DNA of 64,000 nt from the NCBI GenBank assembly GCA_039707465.1, contig CM077643.1, forward strand, positions 323,459,919-323,523,918. Reading direction: 5' to 3'. A model generated the notes under the pieces. The model worked only from the letters and a program-made list of their open reading frames with translations. It made no database searches and was not told where the DNA came from. Made by a program: the position numbers and the translations under genes. The first letter of the stretch is position 1; every line of letters starts with the position of its first letter. Shown piece by piece: positions 10,370 to 38,714 of this stretch. Source of the stretch: Rhabdophis nuchalis. Taxonomy: Eukaryota; Chordata; Lepidosauria; Squamata; Natricidae.

Positions 10370-10733
10370 AACTCAAGGAGTTCGGGCAGGGCTGTTGTTA
10401 CATAGCGGGGAGCCAGGTATATAATCAACAAGCCCAACTGCCTCCCTAGGCCCCATTTCACGAAGAGGAATTCACAGCCGGTAGTCTGAGGTACAGTGAT
10501 CACCCTCGGCTCTAGATTCTCCTTAATGATAATCGCCACTCCTCCACCCCTGCCTAGGGCCCGAGGCTGATGAAATGCTCGGTATCCCGGTGGGCACATT
10601 TCCACGAGAGGTAAACCCCCCTCGGGGCCCAACCAGGTTTCCATAATTCCCACCAGGTCCGGGTCCCCCTCTGATACTAGGTCATTTATGAGGGGGGCTT
10701 TATTTACCACGGACCTGGCGTTGCAGAGCATCA
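10370..10733 (-). mobile_element. Internal CR1 endonuclease fragment, near-identical duplicate
   Basis: These 364 bases match 6761-7124 of CR1 copy B; by eye I find one mismatch. The fragment lacks both the 5' end and the 3' end of the element and breaks off at 'gcatca' on the right. It encodes an open stretch of the APE endonuclease in the minus direction. Normal CR1 insertions keep their 3' end, so this piece arose another way. Confidence 0.9.
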
Positions 10734-10763
10734 TTTTATTACAATTTTATTACAATGACAATA

Positions 10764-10799
10764 AAGATGATGATGATGATGATGATGATTATTATTATC
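10764..10799 (+). repeat. (GAT)n/(TAT)n microsatellite
   Basis: Short trinucleotide array right of the CR1 fragment, preceded by two copies of TTTTATTACAA. Confidence 0.85.
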
Positions 10800-10819
10800 A
10801 TCACATGACCATGACGTGT

Positions 10820-11035
10820 GACCTCCAGCTGGCTTTGATTGTCAGAAACCAGCTGCAAATGGCAATCAGATGACCCTGGGCCACCAAAGGTTGCCAAGCA
10901 ACCAAATTGCAGTAAAAGTGACTGCGGGGATGCTGTCATGGTCATATGTCAGAGAATTGATTGTAAATCATTACAGCACCACTGTAATTTTGAACGGTTG
11001 TTAAATGGATAGTCGTAAATTGAAGAATATCTGGA
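10820..11035. mobile_element. Partial MITE, 'GTAGTCCTCGACTTA' family
   Basis: Phrases such as 'tgccaagcaacc', 'gtggtcatatg' and 'gttgttaaatgga' match inner parts of the family. Both ends are missing or unrecognisable. Confidence 0.45.
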
Positions 11036-11077
11036 CAATTAGCCCTCATCTTAAAATCACAATTGGGATCAGAATTT

Positions 11078-11425
11078 ATACAATAATACAATACAATACA
11101 ATACAATAGCAGAGTTGGAAGGGAACTTGTAGGTCTTCTATTCCAACCCCCTGCGCGGGCAGGAACCTTATACCATTTCAGACAAACGGCTATCTAACAT
11201 CTTCTTGAAGACTTGCAGTGTTGGGTATTCACAACTTCTGGAGGCAAGCTGTTCCAGAGGTTAATTGTTCTAACTGTCACGAAATTTCTCCTCAGTTCTA
11301 AGTTGCTTCTCTCCTTGATTAGTTTCCACCCATTGCTTCTTGTCCTGCCCCCAGGTGCCTTGGAGAATAGTTTGACTCCCTCTTCTTTGTGGCACCCTCT
11401 GAGATATCGGAACACTGCTATCATG
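11078..11425 (-). mobile_element. CR1/L2-like LINE 3' end with (AATAC)n tail
   Basis: A minus frame at 11424-11194 reads GGRTRSNGWKLIKERSNLEL then NLWNSLPPEVV, the C-terminus of a CR1/L2-type ORF2. The (AATAC)n run at 11084-11107 lies just beyond the 3' end. It has the same ancestry as 200-600. Confidence 0.7.
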
Positions 11426-11461
11426 TCATATTATGTTTTTAAGCAAGGCGGTACAGGAATC

Positions 11462-11600
11462 ATGTCCCGTTTTAGGATGGTTGCTCTGGATTGTTAAGTG
11501 AATCACTGCAGTTGTTAAATGAATCATGCAGTCATTAACTGAATCCAGCATTGGTTCTGATTGTTGGAAGTTGGCTTAGAAAGTAGCAAATTGCTGATCG
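11462..11600. mobile_element. MITE scrap, 'GTAGTCCTCGACTTA' family
   Basis: 'gttgttaagtgaatcactgc' and its repeats match the interior of the family. It may be the far side of the copy at 10820-11035, split by the LINE between them. Confidence 0.4.
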
Positions 11601-11624
11601 GGAGATGCAGCAACTGTCATATAT

Positions 11625-12021
11625 ACAGGTAGTCCTCGACTTACGACTGCAATTCAGTCCCAATTTTCTGTTGCTGAATGCGACATTTGTTAAGTGAGTC
11701 TTGATCTGTTTTATGACTTATCTTGCCTTAGTTGTTAAGTGAATCACTGCAAGTGTTAAGTTAGTAACACGGTTACTAAGTGAATCTAGTTTCCCCGTCA
11801 ACTGTGCTAGTCAGAAGGTCGCAAAAAGGGATTACATGACTCCAGGAGACCACAACTGTCGTAGAAATGAGTCAGTTACCAAGTGTCTGAATTTTGATCT
11901 CATGACCACAGGAATATTGCAATGGTTGTTAAGTGTGAAAAACGGTCACAAGTCTCTCTTTTCAGTGCCGTTGTAACTTTGAATGGTCGCTGAAGAAATA
12001 GCTGTTAAGTCAAGGACTACT
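11625..12021. mobile_element. MITE, 'GTAGTCCTCGACTTA' family, complete
   Basis: Starts ACAGGTAGTCCTCGACTTAC and ends near AAGTCAAGGACTACT, so the two ends form an inverted repeat. The interior consists of the family's short phrases about 'gtcacatgatc' and 'cttaacaactg'. Superfamily is not certain. Confidence 0.8.
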
Positions 12022-12024
12022 GAA

Positions 12025-13113
12025 ATGTCCTGCAGCTCCATTTTTGGAGGGTGAGTAGGGCGTTGTGGTGGTAGCGATGGAGAAAGAAGAACTATTTCTG
12101 CAAGCAGAAGCTCCTGGCAGTTTATTTATTTATATCTGATAATCAATCCCGAATCATCCGTATTACTTCCTTCACATTCCTTTTTCCTTTTTTTTATACC
12201 ACTGTATTTCTTGAGTTTTAGATGTTTGTTAGCATACCTTCATAGGTCCAGCTGTGCTGAAATAAAAATAAAACAACCCTCACTCATTGCTGATCTTTAT
12301 GCTTTTTTTCAGACTAGAAAATAGGCTTCCTGGATTTGTATCTGTTTCCTATTATAAGATACCTAAGTTCATTACGTGTCATCAAAACACTGTTTCCTTT
12401 GCTTCCTTTGATGGACACCGATACTGCTTCCTTTGAATGACTTCATCCATCATCATTTCTGGTAGGAGTAGCTTTCTGAATTTAAATCAGACTTGGTTCC
12501 TGCTAGAAGAAAACTATCCAGGCAACTCTCACTTATTAAAAATGGGTGTCTTGCCTGTAAGTATGAATATTACTATCAATAAAAAAAGTAATCTGTAATT
12601 AAACTCAGGAAGTTTAAAAGCAAAGGAGCAGATGAAAGCAATTTTAGGTTGTTTGTAAATAACTTCTTCCACAAGTTGAGAGAAGGAGTTGCAGATGCTT
12701 ACCAACTTCCCTTTGTTTTTGTTTTAAGCATTTATTTAAATACATTTTTATTTCCACAAATTCAGATATCTACGAATCTGTTGCATTTGAGTATGCTAGG
12801 ATCTGCTCTTTAAAAACAGTATTTACTATATTTTAATTTAGTAAAAAATATGTGTTGACTCTCATGCCATGCATCTCTAAGCATTGAACCAAGCTTTTGT
12901 GGCCATTAAAATACCACAAAACTTATGAAACTGTAATGTCTATAAATAGCACCATATGCAGTGAAGCAATACCTAAATTAAATTACAAATACATTTCAAG
13001 GCAACCATTCCCCTTCCCCATTTCCTTTTTTTGCTTCTAGGAAACTTCGGCATGTTTATAACACTTGATTTCTGGTCTTGCTCAAAACAATGTTAACCTT
13101 CTCCATGTTGAAA
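12025..13113. other. Intergenic, nothing recognised
   Basis: AT-rich sequence with a few short A/T runs. No ORF, repeat terminus or RNA gene could be supported. Confidence 0.5.
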
Positions 13114-13504
13114 TACCGTCTTTTTCAGAGTATAAGATGCACCAGAGTATAAGACACAAAGATTTCGAGGAGGCAAATTAAAAAACGTTTTGCATTCTGC
13201 AGACCTCCCCAAAACGGCCCATTTTTTGCAAAAACGGGCCTGTTCCCCCCACCCAAAGGATATGAATAGCCTTTAAGAGGCTTGTAGAGTGCTCCTGGGA
13301 GTTGGGGGGGGGGCAAAAATGAGCAAAAAATGGCTTATTTTGGGGGCAGCCTATAAACTTCCTAAAGGCTCTGCACGGCCATTTTGATGAAGGGGACGGA
13401 GTTCAGGAGGCCAAAAATGCTATATTCAATGTATAAGATGCACCCAGATTTTCAGCTTCTTTTTTGAGGGAAAAAGGTGTGTCTTATACTCTGAAAATAT
13501 GGTA
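13114..13504. mobile_element. Tc1/mariner-type MITE, complete
   Basis: The left end TACCGTCTTTTTCAGAGTAT and the right end ATACTCTGAAAATATGGTA are inverted copies, and each end carries a TA that fits a TA target duplication. The interior is GC-rich and non-coding. Related ends occur at 9681 and 60278-60664. Confidence 0.75.
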
Positions 13505-13540
13505 CTTTGGGAGATTTTAAAATATGCTATGTCCTTTCAG

Positions 13541-13950
13541 TACAGGTAGTCCTCAACTTATAAGCACAACTGAGCCCAAAATTTCTGTTGTTAAATGAAG
13601 CAGTTGTTAAGTGAGTTTTGCCCCATTTTAGGACTTTTCTTGCTACTTTTCTAGCCAACTGCAGTGATTAAGTGAATCATTGCAATTAAGTTAGTAACAT
13701 GTTTAAGTAAATCTGGCCTTCCCACTGACTTTGCTTGTCAGAAAGTCATAAAAGGTGATCACATGACCTCGGGACACTGCAATCGTCATAAATATGAGTC
13801 AGTTGCCAAGCATCTGAATTTTGATCACGCAACCATGAGCATGCTGCAACAATCCCAAGTATGAAATACATCCCTAAGCCACTTTTTTCAGTGCCATTGT
13901 AACTTCAAACGGTCGCTAAGCAAATTTTTGTAAGTCAAGGACTACTTGTA
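13541..13950. mobile_element. MITE, 'GTAGTCCTCGACTTA' family, complete
   Basis: TACAGGTAGTCCTCAACTTA at the left and TAAGTCAAGGACTACTTGTA at the right are inverted repeats. It lies only 37 bp from the Tc1-type MITE on its left. Confidence 0.85.
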
Positions 13951-14037
13951 TTGCTTTCCCCTTACTCAGTTTTGTCAGCTGATTTAGCTTGGAAGTATAT
14001 AAATATAATAAATAAATGTTTTATTTCAGATTTCCTA

Positions 14038-14295
14038 AAGGGACGTGGTGGCTAAGATGCTGAGCTTGTCGATCAGAAAGGTTGGCAGTTCGAATCCCTA
14101 GCACCACTTAACAGAGTGAGCTCCCATTACTTGTCCCAGCTTCTGCCAACCTTGCAGTTTGAAAGCATGTAAAACGCAAGTAGAAAAATAGGGACCACCT
14201 TTGGTGGGAAGGTAACAGCGTTCCGTGTGCCTTTGGCTTTAGTCATGCCAGCCATATGACCATGAACATGTCTAGACAGCGCTGGATCTTGAGCT
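14038..14295 (+). mobile_element. Sauria-type SINE, 3'-shortened
   Basis: A tRNA-like head has an A-box-like 'tggctaagatgctgag' and the B box 'agttcgaatcc', followed by the body signature 'cttgtcccagcttctgccaa' and the distal 'tagtcatgccagccatatga'. The usual 3' end (CTTTACCTT) is absent. The head is a SINE promoter, not a functional tRNA. Confidence 0.85.
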
Positions 14296-14402
14296 TTGAA
14301 ATTGTTTTCCTCTTTTTTTGTCCAACTTCCTTCAGCATGACAATATCCTTTTTAAAGTGCAGGGACTTGAAGAGTTCTATGTTGCACCAAACATTTTTTC
14401 TT

Positions 14403-14465
14403 TCCATCCATCCATCCATCCATCCATCCATCCATCCATCCATCCATCCATCCATCCATCCATCC
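14403..14465 (+). repeat. (CATC)n microsatellite
   Basis: About 15 CATC units; it produces the false repetitive frames on both strands. Confidence 0.95.
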
Positions 14466-14469
14466 TCAT

Positions 14470-15640
14470 CTATTTTCTATCATTTTTTAATTCATTTTTA
14501 AAAATAAGTTTATGAACTGTCATAAGCAGAATTTAGACTCTCCCTCTGTCCTTTTTTAAAGAAAAAATGGAAGCCAGGTAGAAATATGCAATGATTGGCA
14601 TCTGGTGGAGCCAACATAGTGACTATATGGACAAATGGCTATTATCTTGACCTCTCTTTATATATAATATATCTTTGCTAATCAAATGCAAATTTATGTA
14701 TTTATTTCATTTACATGAAATGCCTCATCCTTAAAGCTCTAAGCTGCTAAAAATTTATTCATAAGATGAAAGCCTCCATAACAAAAAAGAAGAAAATGCT
14801 TCAAACATACATCAAAATACAAATTAAAAGGTAAAATTGGGAACAGCAAAAGTTGTGTGGTTGTGAGCCTCACTTCCAATCAAAGCATCCCCTTGTCTTA
14901 ACAACTTTCCTAATGCCACTTTGCAAAATGCTTTGAATCAATTGTTCTATTTGACACATTTATAAAATTATTTGCTTATGGGGAGTTAAATAATTCCTCC
15001 ATTCATACTTACTTCAAGGACCGAGCTAATAATAGGCCTTACTTCCAGTTAGTGTAAATAAGATGGTAGCTTCAAAAGTATAAATGCAATTTTAAAGCTG
15101 CCTGTGTCTCTTGGGTGGAAGCATCTAGCCAATCATCTGGCTTCACTTGTTAAGCAGGGTGGGGTCTGAGTTAATACTGGATTGAGAAATCACTAGGGAA
15201 TCATAGTCTGTAGGCTAGAATAGAAAATAATTTTTAAAAACATACAATACTGCATGACCTGAGTGGCAAACTACTTCTGTAGCATTGTTATGAAGAGCAA
15301 GATACACCCATAGAATCCAGCTGAGGGAATCTTTATTTACTCAGAAATAAGCACCACTACATTCACTTTGGCCTACTGTCAGGTCAGTATACACAGGCCA
15401 CATTTAGATCTTTTGTTAGGCCCAAAGTTGGTATAATGCTGCCATTTGATTTCTCCTGCCAGAGGAAGCTCCTAAAATTCAAGAAGGTCCTGTATGCACC
15501 TTTTCTGCCCATCACATTTAGTCCACATAACAATCTACACTTAATGACCATCTTGAATAAGACCAGGATTGGGCAGCTGGATTGCAATACCTGTCATTCA
15601 TTATCCCTGGGAGTGTGTGTGTGTGTATGTATATATGTAT
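14470..15640. other. Intergenic, nothing recognised
   Basis: AT-rich sequence. A short (GT)n run at 15612-15630 closes the interval. Confidence 0.5.
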
Positions 15641-15645
15641 GAATG

Positions 15646-15828
15646 TTAGTGGTGGGTTTCAAATTTTTTTAGAACCTCTTCTGTAGGTGTAGCCTGCTTT
15701 GTGGGAGTGGCTTGCCAGCCATGTGACTGGGTGGGAGTGGCTTGCCAGCCATGTGACTGAGTGGGAGTGCTTAGCAATCATGTGACTGGGTGGGCATGGC
15801 CAACTTGTAAAATGTGGTGAAACTCATT
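15646..15828. mobile_element. hAT-type MITE left part
   Basis: 'agtggtgggtttc' is the family's left terminus. Inside, a unit near 'gtgggagtggcttgccagcc' is tandemly repeated three times. A matching right end, 'gaacccacccct', appears at 16913-16924, with the CR1 copy at 15893-16615 between the two halves. Confidence 0.5.
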
Positions 15829-15892
15829 TATTTATTTATTTATTTATTTGTTTGTTTGTTTGTTTGTTTGTTTGTTTATTTATTTATTTGAT

Positions 15893-16615
15893 TTGATTTG
15901 ATTTATAAACCGCCCCCTCTCCCCGAAGGGACTCGGGGCGGTGCACAGGACATTTAAAAACCATATAAACGTAACAATACAAATGTTTAAAACCGAATTA
16001 AATAAACTAACCCTGCGCTAAAATTTTAAAATCTTAAAAACCTTAAAACTATTCCTTAAAATCCCAATTAACAATTTAAAATTTCCCTACAGTTAGGTTG
16101 GATAAAATTAGGCCAGGCCGGTCTGATGGAAGAGGTAAGTCTTTAGCTTTTGGCGGAAGGAGCGGAGGTCTGTAGTTGTTCTAAGTTCGGAGGGTAGGTC
16201 GTTCCAGAGGGTTGGGCCCACCACAGAAAAGGCCCTTCCCCTGGGCGTTGCCCGCTGGCATTGCCTGGTGGACGGCACCCGGAGAAGTCCCTCTCTGTGG
16301 GAGCGAATCGGCTGAAGGGATGTATGAGGCAGGATGCGATCCCGCAAATAACTAGGTCCCGTGCCATGGAGCGCTTTAAAGATGGTGGTCAGCACCTTGA
16401 AGCGCACCCGAAAGGCCACAGGCAGCCAGTACAGCTTGCGCAGGAGCGGTGTTACATGGGGGAACCTCGGGGCTCCCAAAACTGCCCGCGCGGCTGCATT
16501 CTGGACTAGCTGTAGTCTTCGGGTGAACCCCAAGGGAAGCCCCATGTAGAGAGCATTGCAGTAGTCTAGACGGGATGTGACGAGCGCATGAGTGACTGTG
16601 CGAAGGGCGTCCTGC
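15893..16615 (-). mobile_element. CR1 LINE 3' end (copy D), 5'-truncated
   Basis: A minus frame at 16545-16108 encodes an intact ORF2 C-terminus (QLVQNAAARAVLGAPRF ... LFHQTGLA stop). The 3' UTR and a (TTTA)n/(TTTG)n tail occupy 15828-15895. Truncation lies near 16615. Confidence 0.9.
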
Positions 16616-16737
16616 TCTTGCTCTTAACAACGCTCTTGCTTAGCAACCAAAATGTTGCCTCAGAAACTCTGGCATTTGAAGCACGCAAGTCTTAAAGTGG
16701 TCAAGTTACAAGACCCTTGCACCCCTAACCCTTTACC

Positions 16738-16800
16738 CCAGGGGTGTTCAAACGTGACAGCTTTAAGACTTGTGGACTTCAACTCCCAGAATTCCTCCTC
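16738..16800. mobile_element. One arm of the palindromic hAT MITE
   Basis: 'caggggtgttcaaacgtg' through 'caactcccagaattcctc' is a single arm of the hairpin family complete at 29023-29114 and 42956-43085. The second arm is missing. Confidence 0.6.
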
Positions 16801-16949
16801 TCGCTCTTCATCTTGATGATGTGCGGATGGCTGGGGAGAGGGAGCTGGAATTGGTTGTAAACAGCACTGTAGATTTGTGGAACCTCTTCTATAGAAGAGG
16901 TTAGAACTGGCAGGAACCCACCCCTAATGTTTGTGTGTATATGTATATG

Positions 16950-16986
16950 TATACACACACACACAATTATATATATATATATATAA
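16950..16986 (+). repeat. (AC)n-(AT)n microsatellite
   Basis: Short compound dinucleotide array. 16990-17675 beyond it has no supported gene; a weak MIR-like phrase, 'ctggcccaaggccacccagc', is at 17428-17447. Confidence 0.85.
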
Positions 16987-17675
16987 GCTAATCCTCTTAA
17001 TTTGCATATTTTGTATTTTCAAAATGCCTGTTCACTCAAATTTATTTCCAATCCCAAACTCAATGTTTGTGGCGCTTTCACAATTATTCATGGACATCTG
17101 CAGAAGACGAAAACATTTGGGTTGCCTGATGCACACATTCCCAGCTGAGGTTGAACAAGGCGATGCTCTGCCTTGTTTCAGCTCTTCTCCTGTAAACAAG
17201 TGTCCTATGTTTCCCCAAGGAGCAATGATTCAGTATTCACTAATTCACTGTTTGTGACATCATTCTAAAACATCATTACCATGAATATCTTGAATCTATT
17301 GTATTTGTGTCCATCTTTCAGTTAGTTTAAAAGCCTGGCAATTTTCCCAATGAGTCCTGCAGTTTGTCTGGCAAGATTTCAGAAATACTTTGCTCTTGCC
17401 GGCTTCCTAGGGCAGAGACAGAGTGACTGGCCCAAGGCCACCCAGCTGACTTTGCAGCCTTTTAACCCCTGCCACAATCTAGCTCTCTCTTACAATTATT
17501 GCAGTGGTTCTCTTATTTCTCCAAGTTGGAAAAACGGAGAGGAGTTTTGGAAAAGAATCCAGGCTCCAGATTTTCTCCTCATACATCCAAAAACCAGAGG
17601 ACAGATGGATCGCGGGGAGAAAGTCTAGCTACACTGTTGCCAAAGAGTGGACTGGACACGGACTGGAAAGCACAT

Positions 17676-35536
<17,861 letters not shown>

Positions 35537-36267
35537 AAAGAATATTTCTTAGGAAAGCCTTTTTTTGTTTGTTTTTGGTGTGCAGCTGGAGTTGGCAGTT
35601 AAGAGATGAGCAGTGTTTAATTGGAACTCAAAGTACATTCTTCCTTCTGCTCAAGAAGAATTGCTCCATTTATTTCTGGCGAGCTGTTTAACCCAGGTTA
35701 CACATTATGTAAATCCTGCTCTAGGAAAGTAATGTGCAATGAATTTTGAAGCCTCCCAAAGCATGCTTGACAGGTCACGTCAGTGTAATTTGCGCACAGA
35801 GTGTTTCTAGACGGCAGATGTTGAAGGCTATCTTTTTATAAGCAGAAGCGTGTCACTGTACATGAAATCCACATCATCTCAAATATTCTGACATGTAAAA
35901 TGTAGTTATGTAGTTTGTGTGTTTATAATTTCTGAACAGATTCCATTACCATAAACAACACCTTTTTAAAGCCTCTGATCTGAGGGGTTGGAGTTTTTCC
36001 TGTTCTGTACACCATAAAGGATGAATTCAGTAACATCGCAATAGTTTAAACCAGGGGTCTCCAACCTTGGCAACTTTAAGACTTCTGGACTTCAACTCCC
36101 AGAATTCCTCAGCCAGCGAAGCTGAAGTCCACAAGTCTTAAAGTTGCCAAGGTTGGAGACCCCTAGAAATTTAAACTACTTCCAAAGTTTTTACTTGGGT
36201 TGATGATCCAGTTCCCTTTCTTTTTTCCTAATGTCAGAATGACTTTTATTTAAACCAATGTAATAAA
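35537..36267 (+). other. FAM89A: FAM89A 3' UTR (inferred)
   Basis: The first plausible polyadenylation signal after the stop is AATAAA at 36262-36267. A palindromic hAT MITE lies inside. The true 3' end could be farther right; another AATAAA lies near 37208. Confidence 0.5.
36052..36166. mobile_element. Palindromic hAT MITE in FAM89A 3' UTR
   Basis: CAGGGGTCTCCAACCTTGGC pairs with GCCAAGGTTGGAGACCCC. Flanks gtttaaac and (two bases away) atttaaac are near-identical. It would give the mRNA a hairpin of roughly 45 bp if included. Confidence 0.85.
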
Positions 36268-36269
36268 AT

Positions 36270-38362
36270 TGTGTAACCCTTCCTATATTTTTTTCCTCAA
36301 ATGCAATAAGAGCAAATGAAAGCAGTTCATTGTACACCTTGCAGCTCCATTAGCTTGCATAATGGCAATTTAGTTGTTCATTATCCAGTTAGTAATTTAA
36401 GTTTAACATACATGGATTCGCAGCATCATTTGTAATACTAAAATGTTTGGAAGATAAATGGTCAATTTGTTTCTTACGGTCCAAAAAGACCTTAATGGGT
36501 ATGTTATTATATACAGTGGGAGTTTTGAACTGGAACTGTAATTTGTTTAGCATTTTCATGGACATGTAATTTAGCACTTGGAGGTAGCCCAGGAAAGTTG
36601 CATGGCTGCCTTGGTGGATCAGTGAATTCAGAAACCCACAGTCTACCTCACATGATGAAGTTTATAGGAACCCCAAGCAGAAGATGGAAACCTCTGAACT
36701 GGTCTTGTGCATAATGGTCAGAACCTGATAGGTTTCAGCTTCCTGGAATACTTCCATAAATTATATATGCATCAAGAAAGTCCTTTGCCATGTAGGAATA
36801 TGTCACCATGAAAATAACTGATTTGTTTTCATGTGGAAGACCTATTTTAAGATCTGAAACATATTTTCAACCTCAAAGGAGAAAAGTGAGATGGCAAATA
36901 AAAAACCTTCAAGCATGTTAAGTTTGTGTCCAAAGAGAACAACAAAATGTGTAAAAAGAACAGTCCCATTCATACATTTATTATAGCAGATTCTATAAAC
37001 TATTGTGTTGTTGTACAATACGTCCATCCCTGTTATGTGATCCTGCCAGATACTTCTGTTTTCCTGCACATTAAAAGAGATCTCTGCTTTCAAAATCTAA
37101 GGAATCCAATGGAGCGTATGTGCATGTGCACACGCGCACACACACACACATGCACACAATCACCCTATTGGGGAAATGGATGGCATATAAATATAATGTA
37201 TACCGGTAAATAAAGAATAATAGCCTAGCAAGCAGCCAGACCCACTCAACTCTTTTTGGAACAGTTTTTTTTTTTTAAACTAGCCTTATTTTTTGAGTCC
37301 ATCAATAAAATTGTGGAAATTGGAACTGACACCCTTGATGCTGTGAAAGCAATTATTTAGTATATGATGGCTGAAATAAATGATACGTTGGTCCTCTAGA
37401 TTGGCTTCCACTAAAATCAGTGGGACAAAACATATCTGACTTAGGCTGAAACCAACCAATGTAATAAGGATTCAAACATCTGTTACCCTCCAGAGACTGA
37501 TGAACTGTAATCCTTATCATGCTCAGCATTGAGAATGTTGAGCAAGTATGTGGAAAGTACTGATCTGCAATGTGTGACAGGCTGTGTATTTACCCTGGCA
37601 AATATGTTCTATACTCGTGGCCCAGATTCATAACATGTAAAGGTTTCCAGACTGATAACAGAGTTCAGAGACTCCTCATTTAGGACCCTTTGTTACCAAT
37701 GAAATACTGTAGTTCTTGATCCGTAAGATGGCAGCTAGAAAATAAAGATGTTTCCACACCAGTGCTTCGGGCTACATTAGTTTAAGAGGGAGAATAGTTC
37801 ATTGGCAGAATTCTTGTAACCCTGTTCCTGTTTATCTGGTAACTCTTGTTAAAAAACAACAACAAACTTACACATGGAGGAAAAAATCACTTGATTTTGG
37901 CAGATGCCAAGAGTCTGATATAAAGCTGTTTTAAGGAGCAGTTATGCCAGTTACACTGACTTAAAAGGGCTGATGATGTCTTCATTTGTTAGAATGGTTA
38001 TGCCCAACCTAACCAGTCTCTGGATACATATTCTAGAAAGTTTAGTCAGCGTAGTCACAGACCTGGGAATTCTGGGAACTTATTTCAGCAATACCTGGTG
38101 AAGCCAGGGTGGGAGGGTGGTGTCAGAACAACACGCAAAACACATCATGTTGTTTTAGGAGTTGCTCAGCCCTTGCATAAAAGATGTGCACAAATTAGGC
38201 TTGAGAGAAGAATGGCAATGCGGTAATTCTACAAGAACTGCTTGTTCTCTCACAACTAAAGGGGATGTAAAGTATAGAGGATACCTTAAAAATCACTGAC
38301 ATGGATTCTATGCTGAACCTTATTGTCTTTGATCAAGAAGCTGGTATTTGGTTGCATTGCAA
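36270..38362. other. Between FAM89A and ARV1, nothing recognised
   Basis: AT-rich sequence with a (CA)n run at about 37133-37155. No exon-like frame or transposon terminus is supported. Confidence 0.5.
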
Positions 38363-38714
38363 ATAGCCCTCAACTTACGATAACGACTGAGTCCAAACTT
38401 TCCATTGCTAAACAAGACAAAATGTTGCCCCATTTTACAACCTTTCTTGCTACAGTTGTTAAGTGAATCACTAGTTATTCAGTTAGTAACATGGTTGTTA
38501 AATGATCTGGCTTTGTCACTCTGCTTGTCAGAAAATCACAAAAGATGATCTGAGGACCATCAAAAAAAACATGCCATTTGTCAAGCACGCAAAATCTGAT
38601 CATGTAACCATGAGCTTGCTGCAGCGGTTGGGTGAAAAATGTCATGTCACTTTTTTTCAGTGCCATCGTAACTGAATGATCACTAAATGAATGATTGTAA
38701 GTTGAGGATTACCT
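38363..38714. mobile_element. MITE, 'GTAGTCCTCGACTTA' family
   Basis: 'atagccctcaacttacgata' to 'gtaagttgaggattacctat', ends inverted. Interior phrases as in other copies. Confidence 0.8.

Noticed and set aside
9627..10376. Long Ser/Leu/Tyr-rich minus-strand frames
   Set aside because: They are translations of the TAGG/GAGA minisatellite; a repeat with no stop in frame gives long false ORFs.
14038..14110. tRNA-like A and B boxes
   Set aside because: Part of a Sauria-type SINE with its characteristic body; no intact cloverleaf was seen. The same applies at 23555, 56836 and 61300.
14243..14515. Repetitive Ser-Ile-His-Pro and Asp-Gly-Trp-Met frames
   Set aside because: Translation of the (CATC)n microsatellite.
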